The translations under genes and the position numbers were made by a program. Positions 51,726 through 61,751 of a stretch of DNA of 63,127 bases are shown one piece after another. Location of the stretch: NCBI GenBank assembly GCA_026770575.1, contig MU657198.1, positions 149,218-212,344 of the forward strand, in the 5' to 3' direction. Positions within the stretch are counted from its first letter, which is position 1. Each line of letters starts with the position of its first letter. This DNA comes from Pelagophyceae sp. CCMP2097. Taxonomy: Eukaryota; Sar; Pelagophyceae. The notes below the pieces were generated by a model. That model was not told where the DNA came from and did no database searches. It saw only the letters and a program-made list of their open reading frames with translations.

Positions 51726-52584
51726 TGGAAAAAGTGAAGCTGTCTATTGGCCGGAATAAACTCTCGATCCCCGGGGCTCTGAGGCTCCGAGTCTGATAAG
51801 AAGCATCGCACCAGGCTTCGAGTCCCAGAGTCGCAGGGACGCCGATTGCGTCTTCGGGTCTCTGTTTCTTTGAGAGGCACTTGCTGCGCATCACCGAAAA
51901 TGAAATCAGGGGAAGTGGGGGGATTTTGAAAATTTGAAACATGTAATTTGGGCGAATTTGACTGTAAAATCAGTTAATCTGCGGTGAACTTGCCTGACAT
52001 TCCGGTGTGTATTTGCAAGATCGAACCTCGGGTCCATACCATTGGAGCACATAGCCCATGCGCATAAACACATTTATAATCTTAGGGCCGCCCCTGTATC
52101 CCTAGGCCGCGTAGCCAAAGCGCAGAAGAAAGCCCGGAACCTTCGCCGCTGGCCGAGTTTGATTCTACTTTGGCCATTTTCGGCGACAACCTTTTTCGGA
52201 CGGCGCATTTTTTTGATGGCCAACGCAAGAATCTGTTCGCAAATGGTCGCGATTGGGCGACGAGCCTTTGACTTTGATGGCCCCAGACTGGGCGTGGAAG
52301 GACGATGGCGACCAGCCCGCAGCGCAGACGCGAAGCCGCACCCCTGCCCTGCACTCCAGCGCAAACGAAGCGTTCGGGGGACATTCAGATGACGCCAGTC
52401 ACGCTCACCGGGAGACAGGGATCTTGGAGCACTCGTATATTTTCGACTCGGAGGCAGCCTGCTCTGGGCTGAAACGCGCGGGCGCGAATATCCGCGCGCA
52501 GAAAGAGCGCTGAGGCCGCCCCGTATGATACCCGCGTCCCATATAGGCCAAGAAGTTTGGGGTATACGGGCCTCTGGGGACCGC
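51726..52584. other. No supportable gene
   Basis: Contains tRNA-B-box-like strings (CTTCGAGTCCC near 51822 and, inverted, GATCGAACCTCGG near 52020) but no full tRNA fold. A plus frame at 52042-52392 and minus frames opposite it are not recognisable. Confidence 0.35.
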
Positions 52585-52749
52585 ACAGGGGCCCCCGTAG
52601 GGGGTAAACGGGCTGAAGGGCACCTACTCAAGGGCGCCTACTCAAGGGCGTCTGCAGTTTTTTAAAGGTTATTTTAGCGATAATACGGGGTTTTTAATGT
52701 AAATTTCGGCGATAGTTTAACACACTGATATCGTAGCGGGAAATAGGGT

Positions 52750-52830
52750 TTTTACTCCAGGGGGTGGGATTAAAAGGTTTTAATGGGTTTTAATGGGGTT
52801 TTATGGGGATTTATACGGTTAATAATAAAA
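52750..52830. repeat. GGGTTTTAAT-type short repeat
   Basis: Five or so units of GGG(G)TTTTA(A)TGGG inside E1; a related G/T-rich patch is at 53157-53215. Telomere-like in look but too degenerate to call. Confidence 0.5.
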
Positions 52831-52931
52831 AAAGGAGCTTACAGGGTGCCTACGACCTCCTAGCTCGTTTTCCTGTACCCTGCAGCAGTTACGACGTATA
52901 AATCTACCATTTCCAAAAAAAACTCGCCTAA

Positions 52932-53039
52932 ATAGGCGATGGCCTGTTTTTTGAAAAGCAGCTCGAAGCCGGCGAATCCCCAGACGACGACGAGCCAGAG
53001 GAAGACGTCGCCGACCTGACTTTGGAGGAGACTGTATAA
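52932..53039 (+). CDS. Possible acidic C-terminal peptide inside E1
   Basis: After an in-frame TAA, 35 codons are open to TAA at 53037-53039: GDGLFFEKQLEAGESPDDDE followed by PEEDVADLTLEETV. GC-rich codons stand out from the AT-rich surroundings. No ATG, so it would be a final exon. Possibly the C terminus of a former transposase, which often is acidic; this is inference. Confidence 0.3.
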   Translation: MGDGLFFEKQLEAGESPDDDEPEEDVADLTLEETV

Positions 53040-53237
53040 CTCATGTCAACCTAAAACACATGTTTTTGCTAAAGTTGGAGCGCGTTTTGCGTGCATCTTG
53101 TCCCCGACGACGCCGCCGTCACACAGAACACGTACATCAGGACGCAAATAAGTTTTTGAAGGGTTTTAAAAGGGATTTTTTCATTTTGGGGGCTAGGTTT
53201 TAAAGGGTTTTATACAGTTAAAACGGAATAATACTAT

Positions 53238-53435
53238 TTGAGTTTTATATATCCCGCTACAATACACACTGAGGCGTTTGTAGCGCGTACTAGCATGTAC
53301 CTATTAAAAGGTCGAGTGAACGGTTTCTGTGGGGCGTGTGGAGACGCAGGGCGGCGCAACAAGACGATGTGCCAAGCGTGTTTAACAGCACAAAAACGCG
53401 ACAGCTTTTGTAGGTGCCAAGTAAGAAAACGCTGA
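53238..53435 (+). CDS. Short cysteine-rich, possibly zinc-binding, protein inside E1
   Basis: Plus frame ending MYLLKGRVNGFCGACGD, then MCQACL and CRCQVRKR before TGA. Spacing C-x2-C-x(10-11)-C-x2-C-x(9)-C-x-C fits a small zinc knuckle. The ATG of choice is probably 53295 (MYLLKG). The E2 copy has lost these cysteines through frame changes. It could be a DNA-binding accessory of the element. Confidence 0.35.
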   Translation: MSFIYPATIHTEAFVARTSMYLLKGRVNGFCGACGDAGRRNKTMCQACLTAQKRDSFCRCQVRKR

Positions 53436-53863
53436 GAAGCGTCTAAAACGTGCGTTTTCGGGCCTATAGTCTCGCCCATGATCAAGGACATAGAGTACGA
53501 TAATCGTTTGCGTTTGCCCGTTGAAGATGTGACGAATGAAGGGAAGTAAACACCAAAAAACAAACACGTGCGCGATACGGACGGACTTGTAGGTCCTCAA
53601 ACGTCACCTATTACTAAGATATTAATGCCCTTAAGGTGCATAAGACATACGAAGAGATGGGAACAAAAGGAATCAACGCTTGTAGAGAGGTGAGAAAAAC
53701 TATAAGCAACCTCACGTGATACTGAGACGTCAAAAAATGAAACTAAAGTGGCATCACCGCAAACGGAGGATGCGAGGCGCCCAAAGGCTGCGCCGCCAGA
53801 GGAGACAGGGCTGCCTTTGGCGGCTGCGCCGCCTCTGGCGGCTTCGCCGCAGGAAGAGGCTGG

Positions 53864-53896
53864 GCCGCCTTAGGTGGCTACGCCACCTAAGGCGGC
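53864..53896. repeat. Perfect 15-bp hairpin, 3-base loop, in a GGCGGC-rich patch
   Basis: GCCGCCTTAGGTGGC, TAC, GCCACCTAAGGCGGC. Neighbouring GGCGGCTGCGCCGCC and GGCGGCTTCGCCGC form similar smaller hairpins, so 53810-53900 is a cluster of three stem-loops just inside the right end of E1. Confidence 0.85.
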
Positions 53897-53969
53897 AGAA
53901 CTGCCTTCAGAAGACGCCCTTGAGTAGGCGCCCTTCAGCCCGCTTACCCCCTACGGGGGCCCCTGTAGT

Positions 53970-54446
53970 AGACTCCCTTGAATTCAGAATTCGGTGCTCG
54001 ACGGCAGCGCGCGAACGAGTGGGTCCGAAATCACACCTAAGGCATATATGCTCCGGATGGCACTGTACGTGGTGCTGATAAACAAAGATCACGAAAAGAA
54101 GCCCGGCATCGACCCGATTACACTCTGACGACGTAGCGTCTCCACGACGCTCTTCCAAGTCGTCGATTATGGCCACTCGTGCCGCGATACTCGCTGGGGA
54201 CATTGGCTTCACGGCCCTACAGATGGCGCGCCAATCGGCACCGGTCTTATAGGCCGGTTGCGTGTTTTTCATGGACATGACGTGCCTCGTACGTCGGCCA
54301 AGTTTTGGAAAGCACCAAGTTCCGAGCGCCACATTTTTTTGGCACCAGCTCATAGTGACGGGTGATTGCCGACACATATGTTTTAGGTGTAATTTGCGCA
54401 CGACTTTGAGCGCCGTAAGCGCCCCTCCAAGTTGAGACCAATTCAC
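53970..54446 (-). CDS. Possible hypothetical protein, about 160 codons
   Basis: A minus-strand frame from ATG 54446 (MNWSQLGGALTALKVVRKLH) with a globular centre: GADWRAICRAVKPMSPASI then AARVAIIDDLEERRGD, and LLFVIFVYQHHVQCHPEHIC. It reads into the right end of E1, so its natural end is unclear. Codons are not GC-biased, unlike host genes here. No family recognised; it may belong to a larger mobile element. Confidence 0.35.
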
Positions 54447-54879
54447 ACTTCACCCCCGCATCTGGCCTATAGGAATTCCTACGTGCCGGCGTCGAGTAAG
54501 GACGGTTCTCGCTCATAGATGAGACCCTATACTCGGACCCCTGAGAACCGCTCGGCGCCTGGGGCAAAGGCGCCCGCCCGCGAGGCGCCCGAAGAATGAC
54601 CTCAAAATTGACCCTGCACATTTACGAACGTACCAAGAACTCTGTCTCCCAGCGAGCGTGCGGTGCGACGGCGCAAAGTTCTGCCGTAACATGCAGAGTC
54701 TTGCGTCCTTTGCGGGCCGTAGGTCAGGCGCGCCTGGTTCCGCTGGCTTCTGGATGGGCCGCTTTGAGACGGGCCTCCCTCTCGAAGGAACCAGGCAGAC
54801 CCGCGATATTGAACGCGTCGGCTCGACTGAAAGCCACTCTTCGAAGAAAAAATAGAAGAAACTTGACCCTTTTTAGAAG

Positions 54880-55047
54880 TGTACAACAAAATGGAGCCAT
54901 CGCAACCCGCAGGGCTTTCCGACAGACCAAGAACGAAGGGCCAAAGTTATTGGCGGCCCGTAGCACAGCAAGGAGACGCCCCAGGAAATTGGCGACGCGC
55001 GCTCCGAGGCATGGCCAAGGGCCTTCCGGCCTGGAAGCCTGACTTAT
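54880..55047 (+). repeat. Dispersed element, copy interrupted by E2 (left part)
   Basis: Carries the open frame MEPSQPAGLSDRPRTKGQSY, GDAPGNWRRALRGMAKGLP, which matches the frame at 37050-37205 mostly with synonymous differences. Confidence 0.8.
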
Positions 55048-55805
55048 ACAGGGGCCCCCGTAGGGGGTAAGCCGGCAGAAAGGCGCCTACTGAAGGGTGC
55101 CTACTGAAGGGCGCCTACTAAGTTGCTTTTTGACGTCTCTGTATCCTGTGAGGTTGCTTATAGTTTCTTCACCTCTTCGCAAACTCCAATTCCTTTCGTG
55201 CCCATCTCTTCGTAAGTCTCATGTTCCTTAAGGGTATGAATATCTCAGGTATAGCTGACAAGTGAAGACCTAAAAGTCCGTCCATATCGCGCACGTGTTT
55301 GTTCTTTTGTGGTTACTTCTTCTCATTCGCCACATCTTCAATGGCCAAACGCACCCGATTATTGTACTCTATGTCCTTGACATGGGGCAAGACTATAGGC
55401 CCGAAAACGCACGTTTTAGACGCTTCTCAGCGTTTTATTATTTGTCACCTATAAAAGCTGACGCGTGTTCGTGCCGTCAAACGCATCCTGCGCATAGTCT
55501 TGATACGCCGCCGTACGTCTCCACGTGCCCCACAGACCGTTCACGCCACTTTTTAATAGGCGCATGCTCTAGCGCTCTACAAACGTCTCCGAGTACTAAA
55601 CTATCGCCGAAATTTGTCTCTGAAAACCGATTATTGCTATAAAAAAAAATAAGACTGGAAACCCGAACCGTCGCTAAAATTTGACAAAAACTCTTAAAAC
55701 CCGTTTATCGCTACAATGACCTTAAAAAATAACTGTACGCGCCTTTGAGTAGGCGCCCTTGAGTAGGCGCCCTTCAGAGGGCTTACCCCCTACGGGGGCC
55801 CCTGT
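55048..55805 (-). mobile_element. TIR element E2, inserted into a dispersed repeat
   Basis: 758 bp with the same termini as E1. The sequence left (54880-55047) and right (55806-55870) of it is continuous in the uninterrupted copy at 37050-37285, so that locus is a paralogous empty site. E2 is smaller than E1 and inverted relative to it. Confidence 0.85.
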
Positions 55806-55870
55806 AGGATTGTTGATATAGGCCCCTCCGACTACAGCCCACCCAGGGTGGATTATAAGCAAGCACGCCA
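55806..55870 (+). repeat. Dispersed element, right part after E2
   Basis: Matches 37217-37285 (TTGATATAG...CCCAGGGTGGATTATAAGCA). Confidence 0.75.
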
Positions 55871-56258
55871 ATGGGCTCAGGCCAACCAGCGATTTTTCTC
55901 TAAACCTCATTCTAAAGCGACAGCATCCTCGATTCGTGCCCCCCCTGAGATACCCCGGCGCACGGAGCAGCGCCCCCAAACTCCGATTTCACTCGGAATT
56001 GAGAACTTCGTGTAGTCAATAAGGGTGGATTTTAATTTCGCGTCGACCACCCGAACTTTGGGCGACGAAGGCACCCGCGAGTTGCCCAGAACTTGCCGAG
56101 CGCGCTCGACGCCAATCGCCCCGCCGGCCTTTCGGCGCCGCGCTCCTCGCCGGCTTGCAAAAGGTGAAGCAGGGCCCGGCGCTAAAGCGGCCCATCGAGG
56201 CATTCGGAGCCGCCTATACCACCGCGCCAGCCCTTGGTCCTAAAGGTCTGCAACGGAA
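55871..56258. other. Upstream region of the helical-repeat gene
   Basis: Becomes GC-rich from about 56030. A plus frame (56025-56243) could be a 5' exon, but nothing supports it beyond openness. Confidence 0.35.
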
Positions 56259-59200
56259 ATGCTGCGGCGCCTCCCGGCCGGCCGGCTCGCTGTTGCGGCG
56301 CCGAGCGCTCATCCGCGAACGTCGGCGGCGTTGACGGGGGCGTCGCCGAGCGCGTTTGCGCAGCAGCGCGCGTTTTCGCGGACGCCGCAGCGCGCGTTCA
56401 CGCGGACGGCTGCTTTAAACAAAGCACCGGCGTCGATGCGCAACCAGACGAAGCACGGCACCAAAACGTTCAAAGTGCTGAAGCCCCCTTCGGGATTCCA
56501 CCGCGCGGCCTTTAAAGCGTACGATGGGGCCCGGATGATCGCCAAGGCGGCCTCGTTGAATCGCCGCATCGCCAAAGCCGTGACGGGCGTCGACGTGGTC
56601 ACCGCCTTGTCCGTCTTCGGCGAAGACACGTCCCCGATCAACTTTGCCACCGCTTTACATCGCCTCGGGTCTTTAGGCCGGCGGACGGCCGGGACCGCGC
56701 CCGCTGAGACGATGCACGACGTGGTCCACAAAACGACTTTATCTATTCTGCACCAGCCGAGAAAGTGGCCGCCTCGCGATCTGGCGTCGGCGTGCTGGGG
56801 CGTGGCGAAGATGCGGATCACGCGCGCGCCCGAGTTCTTCGACGCTGCGGCGGCAGCTGCAAAGGGCACCATCGACGACTTTTCGGCTCTGGATCTCGCG
56901 AATACGTTATGGGCGTTTTCGACCGTCGGGTACGCCGACGCCGAACTGTTCAGAGTGGCGGCTTTGCAGACGGAAAAGGTCCTCGGGAATCTGAAACCGC
57001 AGGAGATCTCAAACGTGGCCTGGGCTTTTGCAAAGGCGCAGTTGGAGAACCCCCGACTGTTCCAAGCCCTGGCTCTGGAATCCATGTCAAAGGTCGAGGC
57101 CTTCACGCCGCAGGCGCTGGCGAACACGGCGTGGGCCTTTAGCACGGTGGGAGTGCACCACGCTGTCCTGTTTGAAAAGTTGGGTCTGAGAGCCGCTTAC
57201 ACCATCAAGGACTTCGAGACGCAGCATTTGTCGAACATGGCCTGGGCTTTTGCAAAGGCGGGGCTCTGGCACAAGCCCGTGTTCGATTGCGTCTCGGTCG
57301 AGTCGGTGAACAAGATGAACGCCTGTACGCCGCAGTCGCTCGCGAACACGCTCTGGGCCTTTGCGGCGAGTGCGGAATCCATCAAATCCTACGCCGCCTT
57401 ATTCGACGCCGTCGCGCAGCGGTTGGCGAAGAGCGGCCTGCGAGATCTGAGCCCAGAGAACCTCTCGCAGCTGCATCAAGTCCTCGTCCTCTTGCAGTGT
57501 CGCCAAACGGAAAACCCAACGCACAAAGGCCTCGTCTGGGCCGCGAAATGGCAGCCTCTTGGGCGACGCATTTTGGCGAGGCACCTCCTGGCTCTCGAGA
57601 CGGTTCCTCTGGAAGCCCTCGGGCAAGGTGGATTGGCCCTCTGGACTGGGTCCTAAAGAGTCGCCCCCCGATACACCTCTTCAGAAATGCCATCTCTCGA
57701 GGGTCTCGATTGACGCTTTCTCAGGGTCCCTTGCAAGCGCTGTCAAGTCGGCCCTCTGTACAGGCCCTCTTGCGGCACGTGGCCTCGGACGGCCCCTTTG
57801 GCTTCAGCGCAACTACGGCCCCGAAGCGCGGGAAACCAGACGGGCCCCGCCGAATGATCCCTTGCGAGGCCTCTTTGAATGGGCCCTTGCAAGCTTTGCC
57901 AGGCACAGTTGATTCCTCAAGGCCCAGAGGGGCCCCCGCAGAGAGCCCATTTGAAGGACACATCTCAACGGCCCCTCCGGAGCCCTCGTCGACAGTATCT
58001 CTCAACGGTCTCTCGAGACGGTCCGGTGCGACGACTCCGGAAGACGGCCCCTCTGGAAACGGCCCCTCTCGACGGTCTTTCTCGACGGTCTCTCTCCACG
58101 GCCCCTCTTGAGCTCTTGAGGGCCCCTCTGGACGGTCCATTTGAAAGGCCCCTCTGAACGGCCTCTCGAGGCACTCCATTCGAACGGGCCCTCTATTCGA
58201 TCCCTCTGAACAGTCCCTCTGGACAAGCCCATTGAACAGTCCCATTGAACAGCCCCATTGAACAGTCCCATTGAACAGTCCCTTCAAACGGGCCCTCTGG
58301 ACGGTCTCTCTGGACGGTCCCATTGAACTGCTGCTTTGAACAGCCCCTCTGGCTTGGGAAATCAACCCGTCTCTGGAAAGTCCCTCTGAACAGCCCCTCT
58401 GGCTTGGGAATTCAACCCGTCTCACTGGGCCCATAAACTGCACAAATCCAGGCGGATCTGTTTTCGTGCAGGAGCTCATTTTGCGCCCGACGCCGTTGGC
58501 GCAAAGGACAGGGGATGCGGTGGCGCAAAAGCCCTGCCAAAGACTGGCAGCCCGGGGCCCGTCCATGGCCGGGGAGCACGGCGGGAAGGCGCCGAAGTAG
58601 CAGCTCGAAGAGCCGGCTCGATGCAGCGCAAAGGGTGTTTTGCCCCGAGCCGCTCCACCGTCGCATAGGGCCCCGCAGGGGGCGGGAGCCTCCCACTCTC
58701 GACAGCACTGTATGGCTCCCCGGGCAGGTCATGTATACAGTGCTGTCGATAGTGGGAGGCTCCCGGCCCCTGCGGGGCCCTATCCGCGGCAGTTCTCGGC
58801 GCGCAAGAACTTCGTGCGCACCCCCGGGCCCAGGGGACGTCACCGGAAGAGGCAGCGCGCCAGTCGACGCCCGTGGCCCAAGTTGCGCCCCAGAACCACC
58901 GCATCGACCGATTTTGCTACCACGCGATCGCCCCCCCCGCGGTGGGGAAGCCCTCAAGCGCCGCCACTACGGCCGACCGCTCGAGCAGAGGGCGCCAAAC
59001 GTCTCCTGAGACCGGTTGAGTTCCCAAGCCTCTGGACGGTCTCTCTGGACGGTCCCATTGAACGGCTGCTTTGAACGGCCCCTCTGAACAATCGCTCGAG
59101 ATGGTCACTCTGGAAAGTCCCTTTGGACGGGCCCTCTGCAAGATGCCTCTGCAAGGTCCTCTGGAGAGCCCCTCTGGAGAGCCCCTCGAAACGGCCTCGC

Positions 59201-60846
59201 CGGAGGGTCCCTCGAAAAGGTCGCTCGTTGGCGGTCCCTGGAGAAGGTCCCTCGAGGCGCCTTTCCTGCCAAGGCACGGTCCCTCTCCGAGACCCCGTCT
59301 CAACGGCCCCTCTAAACAGTGGCCGACGGAACGAACGGCAGAAAAGGAACGAACGGCAGAAAAGTCCATTTTCGAACGTTCCTCGAACCGGCCTCTCTTC
59401 AAGGCCCCTCTCCACGGCCCTTTTGTATGGTCCCTCTGGACGCGCCGCCTTGGCGGCCGCGTCGGACCCTTGCCGATGGAGCCTTGGCCGCCAAAGTGCG
59501 ACGTTGGACGATGGGATTCCATGTAAAGTCTGAAATGCCACGTCGAACGGGACCTGGTCTCACAGAGTCTCAGTGACTTTGTCTCACAGGGATATGGTCA
59601 CAGGCATGTTGTCAGGGACCGTGTCACGGGATTCTTGTATCAAGGGCTCTAGGACGTCGTCACAGCGATCTTGTCGGACGGGACCCTGTCACGGGACACC
59701 GCGTTCCTGTCACGTCGCGGGTCCTTGGTCTTTGTTCTTGGAGCCTTGTCCAGGGTCCTCGTCACGGGGCCGTGTCGCGGGATGTTGCGGCGAGGGATCT
59801 TGCCAGAGGGACTTTGCCTGAAGTCCCTCGTCGTGGGAACTTGTCATGGGAACATGGTGACCTTGCGGGACTTCGTTGACGGGACCTTGCCACAGGGACC
59901 TTGTCACAGGGGCTTGTAATAGGGGCTTTTAATAGGGGCTTTTAATAGGGACTTTTAATAGGGGCTTTTAATAGGGGCTTTGTCGCAGGGATCTTGCCAA
60001 GCTCCGAGGGACCCTGCACGGGAACGCCGCAAAGGGGCCGTCCAAGGGATCGGTCAAAGGGACTGTCGAAAGGAACCGTCAAAGGGACCGTCAAAGGAAC
60101 CGTCGCAGAGGGACCATCGAGGGACCGCCCAAGGAACAACAAAGGAAGTGTCCAAAGGGCCGGGACCGTTCGAGGGACCATCCAAGCGACCGTTCGAGGG
60201 ACCGTCCTTTGGCGGAAGCAGCGACGGGCTCGGGTTTGCCCTGTTCAACCCGGGCGTTTGCCGGGTTCGAGCGTGTTGGCCTTGCCCGTCTTTGAGTGGG
60301 TCTGGCCCTTCACCGTTGGAAGACGGGTCGCTCGACACAGCCGCGACTCGAATGGGTTGTGGCACAGATTTTCAAACCCGAAGACGCACCGTCGCTGCTC
60401 CTAGGGCCTGCGACTTGTTTAGGGCCGTTGGGTGGCCTCTGTCGACGAAGCTCGTCGCATTTATTTTTGAAAAGGTCGCCTTGAGCAACGCGCCTTGACA
60501 ACGCCCTTGAACAACACCGTCGACACGGCATCGAAGGCACCGTCCCCTATTGCGCATTGCCCGCGAAAACGCCGCATCGCAAGGGCCCCGTGGACGGCAA
60601 TTCGAAGCAAAGATTGGAATTTCAGAGCACAGGCCTCGGCGCAAGACTTTGGATGTAGGTCCTTTTGCGCCTCGAGCTGCCGCGGCACTCGCTGACGGTG
60701 CTGCTGCAGGCGCACTCCAATTTGCTGCGCGAGGCGTACGTGCGAATCGAGCCGATGCATTCAGAGTCGCAGAAAAACGTCTCGGCGGCGCTCACCCGAA
60801 TCGGCTGGGTCCACGACTTTGAACACGCCACAGAGGAAGGATTCCG
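56259..60846 (+). CDS. Organelle-targeted helical-repeat (HPR/RAP-type) RNA-binding protein
   Basis: Exon 1 starts at ATG 56259 with an arginine/alanine-rich presequence (MLRRLPAGRLAVAAPSA) typical of mitochondrial targeting. From about residue 150 it has about seven alpha-helical repeats of 36-38 residues marked LANTLWAFSTVG, ISNVAWAFAKA, LANTAWAFSTVG, LSNMAWAFAKA and LANTLWAFAAS. Such repeats precede RAP domains in organelle RNA-processing proteins. Exon 1 seems to end after LSQLHQ (57479). A matching exon at 60659-60846 begins VLLRLELPRHSLTVLLQAHS and continues to GWVHDFEHATEEGF, the segment that normally links the repeats to the RAP core, ending at a GTGCGT donor. The intron (57480-60658) would be 3.2 kb of satellite. 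If it is not spliced, the frame runs on to a stop at 57654 in satellite. The RAP core itself is not found. The donor after LHQ (GTCCTC) is weak. Confidence 0.65.
57590..58420. repeat. 13-bp satellite inside the long intron
   Basis: CTCTGGACGGTCC-type and GAACAGTCCCATT-type 13-bp units, the latter in a clean short run at 58205-58290. Confidence 0.85.
58665..58783. repeat. Long palindrome, 49-bp arms and 21-base loop
   Basis: Left arm 58665-58713 begins ATAGGGCCCCGCAGGGG and right arm 58735-58783 ends CCCCTGCGGGGCCCTAT; 47 of 49 positions pair. Lies inside the inferred intron of the helical-repeat gene. Confidence 0.9.
59010..59440. repeat. 13-bp satellite, CTCTGGACGGTCC type
   Basis: Same family as 18905-19610. 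A perfect 13-bp pair AACGAACGGCAGAAAAGG is tandem at 59329-59360. Confidence 0.8.
59560..59998. repeat. GGGACCTTGTCACA satellite and AATAGGGGCTTTT run
   Basis: Degenerate 13-14 bp units, then four nearly perfect copies of the 13-mer AATAGGGGCTTTT at 59926-59980. Confidence 0.85.
60000..60212. repeat. 12-bp GGGACCGTC satellite
   Basis: Same type as 30840-31620. Confidence 0.8.
60213..60402. mobile_element. Short CGGGT/ACCCG element S9 inside the long intron
   Basis: Ends GGAAGCAGCGACGGG and CCGTCGCTGCTCCT. Confidence 0.8.
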
Positions 60847-61399
60847 GTGCGTCTTGGAGCTGCGGGGGCGGGACCCGCGTGGATGGGAAGCACCTGGAAG
60901 AGCATCCCGTCCTCAATATCGGAAAAGTGACTCAATATCGGAATAGTGGAATCTCTCGAATAAGGCACCGGCCCACGGGCCCGGAGACGGTCCGGAGACG
61001 GTCCTTCAGGCGGCCTGTCGACGGTCCTGGAGGTCGGCTCGGAGACGGGCCCTCCTCGGTACAGGGCAGCCCCCAGAGACGACGCCAGAGACGGATGAGA
61101 GGATGCACCCACCCCGGCGTCTCGCGGGTCCCGAGGCCGGGAAAAGGCAGAAGCGCCGGATTCGGTGATAAAGTCCCGGAGGCGGGCCACTGGACGGTCC
61201 GATGCAGCCGTCGCCTCTGCAGTCGGGAGACGCAGCCAAGGTCCCCGAGACGCATTCCCGGAGCAAGGCCTCCGCAGCCGTCGACGCTTCGGAGACGGAC
61301 CCTCTGGCACTCAATCGCAGCCCAGACGAGCCCACAAGGAATCATGCAACGCCCCACTTTGGCGGCAACGTCGCCCTTGCGGCCCGTCCTATCGGGACC
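60847..61399. other. Downstream of the second helical-repeat exon
   Basis: Begins with the GTGCGT donor. Contains the repeated AATATCGGAA (60916, 60935) and GGAGACGG units from 60975. I looked for a RAP core and found none here. Confidence 0.4.
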
Positions 61400-61750
61400 T
61401 TTCACCACAAAGGGGCCGTTCTCAAGAGGCCCTCGATCGAGGCCGGTTCGAGGCGACGTCGAAAAGGGCCCCTCTGCGAAGGTCGGCCACTGTTTCGGGA
61501 GACCGTCGAGACGGGGTCTCGGAGAGGGACCGTCCCTTGTCAGGAAAGGCGCCTCGAGGGACCTTGTCCAGGGACCGCCAAAGAGCGACCTTTTCGAGGG
61601 ACCCTCCGGCGAGGCCGTTTCGAGGGACCTTCCAGAGGGGGCCGTCCAGAGGGGGCCTTCCAGAGGGGCCATTCGAATGGACTGTCCAGAGGGGGCCGTG
61701 CAGAGAGAGACGTTCCAGAGGGCCCGTCCAGAAGAGCCGTTCAAAGGGCC
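61400..61750. repeat. 13-bp satellite
   Basis: GAGACCGTCGAGACG and CCAGAGGGGGCCGT units, mixed orientation. Confidence 0.8.
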
Positions 61751-61751
61751 C

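Larger units (their letters stand above)
52585..53966 (+). mobile_element. TIR element E1 with ACAGGGGCCCCCGTAGGGGG ends
   Basis: Bounded by inverted repeats of about 50-60 bp: ACAGGGGCCCCCGTAGGGGG, GTAA, CTGAAGGGC and then direct repeats of GCCTACTCAAGGGC. Its interior from 53230 to 53720 is homologous to the interior of E2 (55048-55805) in opposite orientation. It encodes at most two short peptides, so it is probably non-autonomous or decayed. Confidence 0.8.

Noticed and set aside
51770..51840. tRNA-like segment with CTGATAA anticodon-loop look and TTCGAGTCC
   Set aside because: The stems do not pair.
57287..58111. 274-codon plus frame overlapping the end of helical-repeat exon 1
   Set aside because: It is an alternative phase of the helical-repeat exon followed by satellite.
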